Shown in pieces: positions 1 through 7,645 of a stretch of 25,954 nucleotides of DNA; the first letter of the stretch is position 1; each line of letters begins with the position of its first letter. The notes below the pieces were generated by a model. It did no database searches, was not told the origin of the DNA, and saw only the letters and a program-made list of their open reading frames with translations. The DNA is from WSXY01 sp038325105 (lineage in GTDB: Bacteria; Actinomycetota; Coriobacteriia; Anaerosomatales; Anaerosomataceae). The translations under genes and the position numbers were made by a program. The stretch lies in contig JBBQIR010000029.1 in assembly GCA_038325105.1 (NCBI GenBank), forward strand, positions 1-25,954. Direction: 5' to 3'.

Positions 1-1115
1 TGAATGAACCCGGCAGGCCTCGCAGCCGCAAAGCCGTCGGTCTTCACCGAGACGGCGAGGTCGCAGTCGAGCACCGCGATCGGGGCGTCCGGGTTCCCCT
101 CGGCGATATCGACGAGCGCGCTCCCCCACGCCGAACGGCAGTCTGTATCCTTTTCGCGCGTGTACGTCCGAGGCGAGGTCGGAGCGATCTCCAGAGTCGG
201 GGGATCGATGGCCAGATGCCCGGTCGACGGCACCTCAGAGCGCAGCGTACGTAGGCGCTCAAGTTCGGGCTCGAGGCCGAGTTCCGCCATCGCGCGAGCG
301 TACTCATCACTCGTCAGGCCCCGGCCGTGATACTCGGCTTTGCCCTCCATGAACGAGACTCCTTTGCCGATGACCGTGTGCGCAACGATGGCGACCGGTC
401 CGTTCATGTCCGCAACAGCCGATGCAAGCGCCGAGTAGAGTGCGCCGAAATCGTGACCGTCGACTTCGACGACACGCCACCCGTCGGCGCGGAAGTCCTC
501 GGCAACATTCACCGGCATCACGTCGGCCGTGCGGCCGGAAATCTGTATCCCGTTCAGATCCACGAGCACCGTGAGGTTCGAGAGCCTTTCCCTAGTCGCA
601 AGCCGCCGTGCCTCGGCGACCTGTCCCTTGTTCTGCTCTCCATCACTCATCGCAACAAAGGTATGCCACCCGAGGCCGGAGAACCGGGCCCCGAGCGCGA
701 ATCCCACGCCCGCCGAGAGCCCCTGCCCGAGATTCCCCGTGCTCCACTCAACGCCGGGTACCGTTCGCTCGACGTGTCCCTCGAACGGACTCCCCGCCTG
801 CCGGAAATGCGCCACCGCATCGTCGATCGGGAAGAACCCGGCATCGGCCAGCGCTGCGTAGACGCCCGGAGACGTGTGGCCGTGACTCACCACGATCCGA
901 TCGCGTGATGGCATCCTCGGTTGTGTCGGGTCGACAGTGGCGAAATGCCAGAGGAGCATATACATCTCGAGTGACGAGAACGAACCGCCGGGATGGCCCG
1001 ACGCCGCGAGCGACGTCATCGTAAGGATCGAGCCGCGTGCCCGACGGGCCCGCTCCTGCAGGTCGTGAAGCGTCGCTTCGTCGAGATCTGGCATAGCGAA
1101 CCCTCGTGTCAGCAT
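1..1115 (-). CDS. tkt: Transketolase, fused single-chain type, C-terminal part beyond window
   Basis: Transketolase moves two-carbon units between sugar phosphates using thiamine diphosphate (pentose phosphate pathway, cytosol). The frame is open to the left edge, giving 371 residues. The N-terminal thiamine-binding domain shows SGHPGGS (residues 39-45, with the conserved His41), the SHGHTSPGVYAAL segment, and the cofactor motif SDGEQNKGQ followed by LVDLNGIQISG. SDG instead of GDG at the motif start also occurs in other transketolases. Near the left edge the pyrimidine-binding domain begins (VLDCDLAVSVKTDGF), so both halves are in one chain; roughly 250 residues should lie outside. I chose ATG at 1115 because GGAGG lies 6 nt upstream; an in-frame ATG at 1094 is the alternative. 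The gene diverges from the phosphatase gene starting at 1206. Confidence 0.93.
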   Translation of the reverse strand, partial: MLTRGFAMPDLDEATLHDLQERARRARGSILTMTSLAASGHPGGSFSSLEMYMLLWHFATVDPTQPRMPSRDRIVVSHGHTSPGVYAALADAGFFPIDDAVAHFRQAGSPFEGHVERTVPGVEWSTGNLGQGLSAGVGFALGARFSGLGWHTFVAMSDGEQNKGQVAEARRLATRERLSNLTVLVDLNGIQISGRTADVMPVNVAEDFRADGWRVVEVDGHDFGALYSALASAVADMNGPVAIVAHTVIGKGVSFMEGKAEYHGRGLTSDEYARAMAELGLEPELERLRTLRSEVPSTGHLAIDPPTLEIAPTSPRTYTREKDTDCRSAWGSALVDIAEGNPDAPIAVLDCDLAVSVKTDGFAAARPAGFI

Positions 1116-1205
1116 GCTGGCCCTCCTCAGGAAGTACGTTGAAGCGATGCGTCATGGGAATGACTACACTTGAAGATACCCGAACCAGAGCCAAGGAGCG
1201 CCCAC

Positions 1206-2018
1206 GTGGAGACCAGACTCGACGCTGCCATCGCCGCCGCGGAGACCGGCGGCGCAGTCCTGCGGGAGCGAAGCGAGAACTTCGGCGCCATACGTGCCAA
1301 GTCCTCAGCGTTCGATCTTGTGACCGAGACCGACATCGCGACAGGCGTGGCGGTCGTGCGAGCCATCGCGCAGCGCATCGAAGGCGCGCGGTTCGTTGTC
1401 GAGGAACCCGAGGTGTACGAGCTTGCCGGGGTGCCTGCTGGCGGCCTCACCGATGACGAGGTGTGGGTGATCGATCCGCTCGACGGGACGACATCGTACG
1501 TTCACGGCTACCCATGCTACTCGGTCAGCGTTGCACTTCTCCGGGGCGGGGAGCCGGTTGCCGGAGCCGTTCACGACGCCGCGGCCCGGCAGACGTCTTG
1601 GGCACGAGTCGGCGGAGGTGCCTGGCGCGACGGTGCTCGCCTCCAGTGCTCGGACACCGTTGCGTTCAACGAGTCATTGATGATCACAGGCTTCCCCTAC
1701 GACCGCACGCTCACGCTCGACCGTCAGCTCTCCGTGTTCACCCACCTTATCCGGGAGGTGCATGACGTCCGGCGTGACGGCTCCGCCGCCATCGACTGCT
1801 GCCGTGTCGCAACAGGTACTGCCGACGCGTTCTGGGAGTTCGGCCTGCAGCCGTGGGACACGGGAGCGGGCGTCGTCATCCTGCGCGAAGCCGGAGCCCT
1901 CATCACCGACCTGGCCGGCAAGCCCTGGTCGGTCGCCACTCGTGATGTGTGTGCCGCGAACCCCGCTCTCCACGCGGTGCTCCTCGGCACGATCCAGCGG
2001 ATCCTCGGCACGGAATAG
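1206..2018 (+). CDS. Inositol monophosphatase family phosphatase
   Basis: This is a Mg2+-dependent, Li+-sensitive-type sugar or inositol phosphatase of 270 residues, the usual family length. Family signatures are visible: the acidic VVEEPE segment (residues 64-69), the metal site WVIDPLDGTTSYVHG (D90, D93), and the C-terminal metal motif PWDTGAG (D218). GTG at 1206 is chosen because AAGGAG (1193-1198) sits 7 nt upstream; a TTG 36 bases further upstream is in frame but has no such site. The true substrate cannot be read from sequence: myo-inositol-1-phosphate, fructose-1,6-bisphosphate and other phosphates are all hydrolysed within this superfamily. The divergent transketolase neighbour makes a sugar-phosphate role plausible, but that is inference. 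Confidence 0.9.
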   Translation: METRLDAAIAAAETGGAVLRERSENFGAIRAKSSAFDLVTETDIATGVAVVRAIAQRIEGARFVVEEPEVYELAGVPAGGLTDDEVWVIDPLDGTTSYVHGYPCYSVSVALLRGGEPVAGAVHDAAARQTSWARVGGGAWRDGARLQCSDTVAFNESLMITGFPYDRTLTLDRQLSVFTHLIREVHDVRRDGSAAIDCCRVATGTADAFWEFGLQPWDTGAGVVILREAGALITDLAGKPWSVATRDVCAANPALHAVLLGTIQRILGTE

Positions 2019-2021
2019 CAG

Positions 2022-2051
2022 ATGGACCCCGACGCGATCGTCAGGGTCCAT
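2022..2051. terminator. Hairpin between convergent genes
   Basis: ATGGACCC (2022-2029) pairs with GGGTCCAT (2044-2051), and an inner GACG/CGTC stem follows after one mismatch, around a CGAT loop. It lies between the stop of the phosphatase gene (2018) and the stop of acs (2078), which face each other. No clear T-run follows on either strand, so this could be a weak bidirectional terminator or a transcript-end stabilising hairpin. Confidence 0.55.
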
Positions 2052-2077
2052 CCGTCTGAGTCAAACCTGGGGTCGCC

Positions 2078-4066
2078 TTAGATCTCGGGAGCGTTCTCGA
2101 GAATCTTCTGCACGATGCTCGGATCGGCAAGTGTCGAGATGTCGCCGAACGCCTCCATGTCGCGCTCACCCGCAGCGATCTTCCGAAGGATTCTGCGCAT
2201 GATCTTGCCCGACCGGGTCTTCGGCAGCTCCGGTACGAAGTGGAGGTAGTCGGGCTTCGCGATCGGCCCGATCTCCTCGCGGACGTGACCGGTGAGAATC
2301 TTATTAAGCGACGGTGATGCTTCCTGACCCGTACGAAGGATGACGTACGCGTAGATGCCTTCACCTTTGATCTCGTGCGGGTATCCGACCACGGCTGCCT
2401 CGGCAACCGACGGATGGCTCACGAGTGCACTTTCGACCTCAGCGGTGCCCATCCGGTGACCGGAGACGTTGATGACATCATCGACACGTCCGAGGAGCCA
2501 GTAGAAACCGTCCTCGTCCTTGCGTGCGCCGTCACCCGTGAAGTACTTGCCGGGGAATGCCTTGAAGTAGACCTCCTTGATGAGCTTGTTCTCGGGGTCG
2601 CCCCAGGTACCGCGGAGCATGCCCGGCCACGGCTTCGTGATACACAGACGTCCGCCGCTGCCAACTGGCGTCTCCGAGCCATCCTCGTTCACAATCTCCG
2701 GGACGATGCCGAAGAACGGCTTCGTGGCAGAACCCGGCTTCATGGGAGTCGCACCCGGAAGGTTGGTGATCATGTGGCCGCCGGTCTCGGTCTGCCAGTA
2801 CGTGTCGACGATGGGGATTCTCTCGCCGCCGATGTACTTGTAGTACCACATCCATGCTTCGGGGTTGATCGGCTCGCCTACGGTGCCGAGGACCCTGAGG
2901 GTGGAAAGGTCGTACTTGGCCGGCCACTCCTCGCCTGACTTCATGAGAGCGCGAATGGCGGTCGGAGCGGTGTAGAACTGGTTGACGCCGTGCTTCTCGA
3001 TGATCTCCCAGAAGCGACCCGGATCCGGGTACGTCGGGATGCCCTCGAACATGAGTGACGTGGCGCCGACGGCAAGCGGTCCGTACACGATGTAGCTGTG
3101 CCCGGTGACCCAGCCGATATCGGCCGTGCACCAGTACACGTCCTCGTCGTGATAGTCAAAGGTGTAGCGGAACGTCGTTGCGGCGTAGAGAAGGTACCCC
3201 GCCGTGGTGTGAAGCACACCCTTCGGCTTGCCGGTCGAACCGGATGTGTAGAGGATGAAGAGCGGGTCCTCAGCGTCCATCCACTCGATGTCGCAGTGAC
3301 GACCGATGTCCGCGGCGCGAACCTCTTCGTGGTACCAGAAGTCACGGCCGGGCTCCATGTCGACACGGGTGCGTGCGCGGGAGACGACGATAACGGACTC
3401 GATGGTCGGGCACTCGTAAAGAGCGCTGTCGGCCTCGGCCTTGAGCGGCACGACACGGCCGCCGCGAATGCCCTCGTCTGCGGTGATCAGCATCTTGGCG
3501 CCGCAGTCCTGAATCCGGTCGCGGAGAGCCGAGGACGAGAAGCCGCCGAACACGATCGAGTGAATCGCGCCAATGCGCGCGCAGGCGAGCATCGCGATGA
3601 CGAGCTCGGGAATCATCGGCATGTAGATGGCGACGCGGTCGCCTTTTCGGACGCCGTGCTTCTTCAGGACGTTAGCGAACTTGCAGACCTTGTAGTAGAG
3701 CGACTGGTACGTGTACATCTTGGTACGGCCCTCATCGGACTCCCAGATGAGTGCCGCCTTGTTGCGGCGCCAGCCTTCGAGGTGACGATCGATGCAGTTG
3801 TACGTGACGTTGATCTTCCCGCCCTTGAACCACTCGATGCGGGGCGTCTCAAACTCGTAGTCGAGCACCGTGTCCCACTTCTTGTGCCAGTGCAGCATCT
3901 CCTCGGCCATGTCGGCCCAGAAGCCCTCCGGGTCCTCTATGGAGCGTGCGTAGAGTTCTTCGTACTCGTCCATCGTCTGGATGTGCGCGCGTTCCGAGAC
4001 CCATGCAGCGGGGTGTACAACGCGGAGTTCTTGCGACAGAGACTCAATATGCTTGTCGTCGGCCAT
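2078..4066 (-). CDS. acs: Acetyl-CoA synthetase (AMP-forming)
   Basis: It activates acetate to acetyl-AMP and then acetyl-CoA, using ATP and CoA in the cytosol. The protein has 662 residues, close to the family norm of about 650. The adenylate-forming motifs are complete: phosphate-binding loop YTSGSTGKPKG (273-283), YWQTETGG (423-430) whose Trp424 restricts the acyl pocket to acetate in this family, the hinge and CoA region YFTGDGARKDEDGF and GRVDDVINVSGHRMGT, and the C-terminal PKTRSGKIMRR with Lys621, the residue controlled by reversible acetylation in characterised Acs enzymes. ATG at 4066 has GGAGG 7 nt upstream. The frame stays open for another 114 codons upstream, but that extension does not look like protein and is not included. 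It is transcribed alone. Confidence 0.96.
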   Translation of the reverse strand: MADDKHIESLSQELRVVHPAAWVSERAHIQTMDEYEELYARSIEDPEGFWADMAEEMLHWHKKWDTVLDYEFETPRIEWFKGGKINVTYNCIDRHLEGWRRNKAALIWESDEGRTKMYTYQSLYYKVCKFANVLKKHGVRKGDRVAIYMPMIPELVIAMLACARIGAIHSIVFGGFSSSALRDRIQDCGAKMLITADEGIRGGRVVPLKAEADSALYECPTIESVIVVSRARTRVDMEPGRDFWYHEEVRAADIGRHCDIEWMDAEDPLFILYTSGSTGKPKGVLHTTAGYLLYAATTFRYTFDYHDEDVYWCTADIGWVTGHSYIVYGPLAVGATSLMFEGIPTYPDPGRFWEIIEKHGVNQFYTAPTAIRALMKSGEEWPAKYDLSTLRVLGTVGEPINPEAWMWYYKYIGGERIPIVDTYWQTETGGHMITNLPGATPMKPGSATKPFFGIVPEIVNEDGSETPVGSGGRLCITKPWPGMLRGTWGDPENKLIKEVYFKAFPGKYFTGDGARKDEDGFYWLLGRVDDVINVSGHRMGTAEVESALVSHPSVAEAAVVGYPHEIKGEGIYAYVILRTGQEASPSLNKILTGHVREEIGPIAKPDYLHFVPELPKTRSGKIMRRILRKIAAGERDMEAFGDISTLADPSIVQKILENAPEI

Positions 4067-4476
4067 GAAACGCCTCCCTGGTTCGATACGAACGGGCCCC
4101 GGCACGTAGAATGCGGACCCATCGTTCACGCGATTCAGCCTGGGCAGAACCGCTTCGCACAATGGTAGCGGCTCTACCTGGGGAAATCCCGCCAGAATCG
4201 GCTGTGCGGCTGTGAATCCTCGGTCAGCGGCAAAAGGTAGAAAGCGCGGGAAGGAATCTCCCTCAGAGCGCCGAATCCTCCATGTAACAAGTGTTGCAAT
4301 GTTGCATTGTGTGGAGTAGATTCCATTTAGACAGTTTCCCTTCCCTAGCAAGTCGGACCTAGCGGAGAATCTGCGGGACCGAAGAGTTGGCCCATCGACG
4401 ACCGGCATCGCGATGACGTGACCGCAAGGACACGGATGGCCAATGGAGACTCAGGGGTAATCTGGGAAGGAATGTG
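4067..4476. other. Long untranslated region upstream of acs
   Basis: About 410 bases separate the acs start from the terminator of the next operon, and no gene is supported here. The part nearest the terminator is the likely acs promoter region, but I see no convincing -35/-10 pair. The clearest element is a palindrome with tandem TTGCA-type repeats around 4290-4310 (listed separately). The distance leaves room for a long 5' leader. Confidence 0.5.
4297..4309. promoter_or_regulatory. Palindromic candidate operator upstream of acs
   Basis: CAATG-TTG-CATTG is a perfect 5-bp inverted repeat around a 3-base centre. The same stretch contains two direct GTTGCA copies (4294 and 4301 region) and is flanked by ACAA/TTGT-like ends. 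It lies about 230 bases upstream of the acs start, in locally AT-richer DNA. It may bind a regulator of acetate metabolism, but no known consensus was recognised. Confidence 0.3.
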
Positions 4477-4506
4477 AAAGGCCCCGACTCGAAGGTCGGG
4501 GCCTTT
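4477..4506 (-). terminator. Rho-independent terminator of the rnd-to-ferredoxin operon
   Basis: AAAGGCCCCGAC (4477-4488) and GTCGGGGCCTTT (4495-4506) form a perfect 12-bp stem with a 6-base loop. It begins 13 bases after the ferredoxin stop codon on the minus strand. The stem itself ends in TTT; the following T-tract is short. Confidence 0.8.
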
Positions 4507-4519
4507 CCTCATCTCCGGA

Positions 4520-4813
4520 CTACCTGAGTTCGGGGGCGACGTAGAGCGCGCGGACCGTGATTGGACTGTCGACTTCAACCAGGCACGCCAGGTACATCCC
4601 TTTCGGGAGCATCACGGGTCTGGGTACCGGCCTCATCGCTCCGACCGTCCCGGCCACGACGCGAACGGCGCACTTGCCACACGTTCCCTTGCCGCCGCAC
4701 GGCGCCATGATGTTCTCACCGGCGAGACGGGCAGCTTGCAGGAGCGTTGTGCCCACAGCGACCGTCGCCTGCTTTCCCGAAGGCTCGAATGTCACCGTGA
4801 CGGGAGTAGGCAC
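4520..4813 (-). CDS. Stand-alone 2Fe-2S ferredoxin domain protein
   Basis: This is a small electron-transfer protein of 97 residues. The cluster ligands are Cys39, Cys45, Cys48 and Cys77, in the order C-x5-C-x2-C followed by a distant Cys (PCGGKGTCGKC and YLACLVEV). This spacing and the GKGTCGKC core resemble the N-terminal ferredoxin domain of the large corrinoid-protein-reactivating (RACo/DUF4445-type) proteins, but here the domain stands alone and the gene stops naturally. The start is GTG at 4813, 12 bases after the degV stop; the ribosome site is weak, so translation may be coupled. It is the last gene of the rnd operon, just before a strong terminator. The redox partner is unknown. Confidence 0.85.
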   Translation of the reverse strand: MPTPVTVTFEPSGKQATVAVGTTLLQAARLAGENIMAPCGGKGTCGKCAVRVVAGTVGAMRPVPRPVMLPKGMYLACLVEVDSPITVRALYVAPELR

Positions 4814-4825
4814 TGATGGCCGACC

Positions 4826-5668
4826 CTAATCGATCGGGAGCAGCGCGATGCCCCACCCGGTTCCGGTGTGCGTGGAGATCACCGGGCCGCACTTCACGAC
4901 GCTGAGTTCTTCAACGGTATAGCGCTCCCTGATGCTCCCCTCAAGCCAGGCGGCGTTGTCCGGGGACATCGCGTGCATGATCGAGAAGCGCGCACGCCGG
5001 TAGGTCCCCATCTGCTTCTCGACCCACGCGAGCATCTCAGCCCTTGCGGCCTTCGCCCCGCGCACCCGTGCAACGGGCTCGAATGATCCGGCCTCGTTCA
5101 CGGTAAACAGAACACGCAGGTTGAGCACCCCGCCGAGAAGAGCAGCGACCTTGCCGATGCGGCCGCCCTTGGCGAGGTTATCGACCTTATCGAGACCTAC
5201 GATCATCTTCACCGTGTGTCGCGCGTCTTCGAGCGCCTTGAGAACCTCCTGCACACCCGCGCCGGTCGCTGCGGACCTCGCGGCTTCAATCACCTGCATC
5301 CCCTCGCCCATCGAGAGATTAAGGGAGTCGAAGATGTGGACCCGCTCGCCGAACTGGCGCGCCGCCTCGTGCGCGGATTCGATCGTTCCGGAAAGTGCCG
5401 AGGATACGTGCACCGAGATGACCGTGCGCGCTGTTTCGAGTTGGCGCTCGTACATCTCGACGAACGTGCCCACTGAGGGCTGCGACGTCGTCGGCAGCTT
5501 CGCAGCCGCATTCATCCGCTCGAAGAACTCCTCCTGAGATAGCACTCCGTCCTGGAACGTCTCGTCTCCGAAGGAGACCAGGAGGGGGACAACGCTTATC
5601 CCATACGCCTGAGCCAATTCCGGCGGGATGTCGGTCGTGCTGTCCGTGACGATACTGACCTCTCTCAA
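4826..5668 (-). CDS. degV: DegV family fatty-acid-binding protein
   Basis: DegV/FakB proteins hold a fatty acid in a pocket and present it to a fatty-acid kinase (FakA) for phosphorylation and entry into phospholipid synthesis. The protein has 280 residues, as expected. Visible family motifs are VTDSTTDIP at the N-terminus (residues 7-15), TTSQPSVG (60-67), SSALSGT (89-95) and a C-terminal HTGTGWGI. The start is TTG at 5668: AGGAG lies 7 nt upstream and no better in-frame codon exists. It begins 10 bases after the HIT gene and ends 12 bases before the ferredoxin gene. No fakA-like kinase gene is visible in this window. Confidence 0.92.
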   Translation of the reverse strand: MREVSIVTDSTTDIPPELAQAYGISVVPLLVSFGDETFQDGVLSQEEFFERMNAAAKLPTTSQPSVGTFVEMYERQLETARTVISVHVSSALSGTIESAHEAARQFGERVHIFDSLNLSMGEGMQVIEAARSAATGAGVQEVLKALEDARHTVKMIVGLDKVDNLAKGGRIGKVAALLGGVLNLRVLFTVNEAGSFEPVARVRGAKAARAEMLAWVEKQMGTYRRARFSIMHAMSPDNAAWLEGSIRERYTVEELSVVKCGPVISTHTGTGWGIALLPID

Positions 5669-5678
5669 AGCACTACTC

Positions 5679-6035
5679 CTAACTCGGATCGGAGAAGCGA
5701 ACCATGCCGTGCTGCATCGGCGCGCCTCCGATCACGTGGACATGCAAATGGCCAACGGACTGCGCTGCATCGCGCCCGTTGTTGACGATGACGCGATAAC
5801 CCGATTCATCGACGCCCTTGAGGGTCGCCACACGTGGCACTGCCGAGAAGAGCGCGGTCAGTGTCTCGACAGGCACGTCATCGCCCATGTCGTCGAAGTG
5901 ATGCTTCGGGATGATGAGCGTGTGAATCGGTCCCTGGGGGGCGATATCGTCAAACGCCATAATCGTCTCGTCTTCGAGAATGACCTTCGCAGGTATTGTG
6001 CCGTCCGCAATCATGCAGAAGATGCACTCTGACAT
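5679..6035 (-). CDS. HIT family nucleotide hydrolase (HinT-like)
   Basis: This is a cytosolic histidine-triad protein of 118 residues. HinT-type members hydrolyse adenosine phosphoramidates and acyl-adenylates. The HxHxH triad is VGHLHVHVIGG with His96, His98 and His100; the central His98 is the expected nucleophile. The N-terminus carries C4-IF-C7 and a later HH pair (45-46), consistent with the zinc-binding form of the family. The ATG at 6035 is preceded by GGGGAGA. It lies 37 bases after xseB and 10 before degV, in the same operon. The cellular substrate is not evident from the context. Confidence 0.93.
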   Translation of the reverse strand: MSECIFCMIADGTIPAKVILEDETIMAFDDIAPQGPIHTLIIPKHHFDDMGDDVPVETLTALFSAVPRVATLKGVDESGYRVIVNNGRDAAQSVGHLHVHVIGGAPMQHGMVRFSDPS

Positions 6036-6072
6036 AGGAGATCTCCCCTTTCGCTACTGCACATCTGGCTGC

Positions 6073-6303
6073 CTACTCGGATTCCTCGTCCTCGAGTTCG
6101 CCAATCAGCATCGTCACTCGCTGCTGTGCGTCGCCGAGCTTCGCGCGACACGCCCGGAGCAGCGACACGCCTCGCTCGTACCTGGCCAGACTGTCTTCTA
6201 GTTCGAGCTGGCCGCCCTCAAGCGCCTTCACGATCTGCTCGAGTTCCGCCAGGGCGGCACCAAACGACAGATCTTCCGGTACAGGTGTCAATTCCTCAGT
6301 CAT
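6073..6303 (-). CDS. xseB: Exodeoxyribonuclease VII small subunit
   Basis: XseB is the small helical subunit that wraps the large subunit of exonuclease VII, a single-strand-specific DNA exonuclease acting from both ends. The protein has 76 residues, the usual length. It contains the family core SFGAALAELEQIVKALEGG followed by LEDSLARYERGVSLLR, and ends in an acidic tail. A longer frame runs through it from further upstream, but ATG at 6303 is clearly right: GGAGA precedes it and it starts one base after the xseA stop, which is typical for coupled xseAB translation. Confidence 0.95.
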   Translation of the reverse strand: MTEELTPVPEDLSFGAALAELEQIVKALEGGQLELEDSLARYERGVSLLRACRAKLGDAQQRVTMLIGELEDEESE

Positions 6304-6304
6304 T

Positions 6305-7645
6305 TCAACTCTCCGTTCTCGCATCTTCCACAAGGCACCCGAGCGAGCCGGACGCGAGTCTAACTCGCACTCGATCGCCGGACCGGACGTCCTCGATCGA
6401 TCGAACGACGCGACTTCCGGTCTCGTCGTAGCATACAGCGTAGCCCCGCTGCAAAATGCCGAGCGGAGAAAGATCCTCAAGCCGCGCCGCGCAGAGATCC
6501 CAGGAGCGCTCACCGCGCTCCAGGAACCGCATCCCGCCGGCAGACAGACGCGTTCGCGATGCGTCGACCCGGGCTGCGTGCGGATCCAAAAGATGCGAGG
6601 CGGAGCGGCCCATCGCATCTCGCATGCGCGCGAGCGCATCCTGCGACAGACGCAGGCTCTCGGGCAGCGCGCGATTGAGTGCCTCGGCCGTGAAATCGAG
6701 CGACTGCATGCGCGCTGACAGAAGACAAGCGGTATCGCGGAAGACAGGACGCTGCGCAAGTAGGCGAAGATGGTGTGCACGTTCTCTGACAGAGTGCGCG
6801 AGTGCGCGCCCAAGCAAGCGGGCCGCAGCGTCTAGCCGCTCGGCGATCTCGTCGCGTGCGGGTGCGACCGACTCGGCGGCTGCCGTCGGCGTCGACGCGC
6901 GGTAGTCGGCGACCATGTCTGCAATCGAGTCGTCCGGCTCATGCCCGATGCCGGTCACCACGGGAACCGGACACGCGGCGATGGCACGGGCGATCTCCTC
7001 GGCATTGAAGGGCATGAGATCTTCGTAGGACCCACCGCCACGGCCGAGAATGACCACATCGACGCCGGGATGATCAGCGACCGTCTGCAATCCCCTGACG
7101 ATGGCCGCGACCGAGCCCTCGCCCTCGACCTGCACACCCGCTATCACGAGTTCGGCAACAGGATAGCGCCTGCATAACGTGCGGATGACATCATGCACGG
7201 CCTTTCCGCGCGGAGAGGTGACGAGGCCGATCTTGCGCGGGAACGCAGGGAGCGGGCGCTTGCGCTCCGTTGCCATGAGACCTTCGGCTTCGAGACGACG
7301 GGCGAGTGCCGCAACCTGAAGCCGCAGAACCCCCTCACCTGCGGGATTGAGCGAACGTACCTGAAACTGCATGCGCCCTTTAGGCGCATACGCCGTGAAC
7401 GACCCTGAGGCCTCCACAAGCATGCCGGGACGCAGATCGAGTCCGCATGCGTCGAACGCGTCGCGCCACATCAGGCACGGCAGAACCGCATACTCGTCGC
7501 GCACGGTAAAGTAGACGGCCTTGTAGCCCGGCTTGACGGTGCATTCCGACACTTCGCCGACAACCCGCAGCGAAAGCTGCTCAAGCGCCCGCTTGGCGAG
7601 TCGCATCGCATCCGAGACGCTCAGAGCCGGTACAGCATCACTCAA
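6305..7645 (-). CDS. xseA: Exodeoxyribonuclease VII large subunit
   Basis: This is the catalytic subunit of exonuclease VII, which degrades single-stranded DNA to oligonucleotides. An N-terminal OB-fold (about residues 6-110, starting ALSVSDAMRLAKRALE, with RVVGEVSE) is followed by the catalytic domain with GLVTSPRGKAVHDV, VVILGRGGGSYEDL, VVTGIGHEPD and DYRASTPTAAAE. The coiled-coil region that binds XseB follows, and the C-terminal QRGYAVCYDETG is also typical. The start is uncertain. TTG at 7645 gives 446 residues, the usual length, and overlaps rnd by 8 bases; GTG at 7696 would add 17 unconserved residues and overlap rnd by 59 bases. Confidence 0.95.
   Translation of the reverse strand: MSDAVPALSVSDAMRLAKRALEQLSLRVVGEVSECTVKPGYKAVYFTVRDEYAVLPCLMWRDAFDACGLDLRPGMLVEASGSFTAYAPKGRMQFQVRSLNPAGEGVLRLQVAALARRLEAEGLMATERKRPLPAFPRKIGLVTSPRGKAVHDVIRTLCRRYPVAELVIAGVQVEGEGSVAAIVRGLQTVADHPGVDVVILGRGGGSYEDLMPFNAEEIARAIAACPVPVVTGIGHEPDDSIADMVADYRASTPTAAAESVAPARDEIAERLDAAARLLGRALAHSVRERAHHLRLLAQRPVFRDTACLLSARMQSLDFTAEALNRALPESLRLSQDALARMRDAMGRSASHLLDPHAARVDASRTRLSAGGMRFLERGERSWDLCAARLEDLSPLGILQRGYAVCYDETGSRVVRSIEDVRSGDRVRVRLASGSLGCLVEDARTES

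Noticed and set aside
1..1115. SDG in place of GDG in the transketolase cofactor motif as a sign of inactivity
   Set aside because: Ser at this position is found in other transketolase-type proteins and the rest of the site is intact.
1116..1205. Promoters in the 90-base gap between transketolase and the phosphatase gene
   Set aside because: TTGAAG (1139) and TACACT (1165) are 20 bases apart, too far for a confident call, and no better pair was found.
3098..4168. 356-codon open frame on the plus strand
   Set aside because: It is antisense to acs, with no recognisable domain and no ribosome site evidence.
4067..4408. N-terminal extension of 114 codons for acs
   Set aside because: The extension lacks family similarity and crosses the upstream region; ATG at 4066 has a proper ribosome site and gives the usual Acs length.
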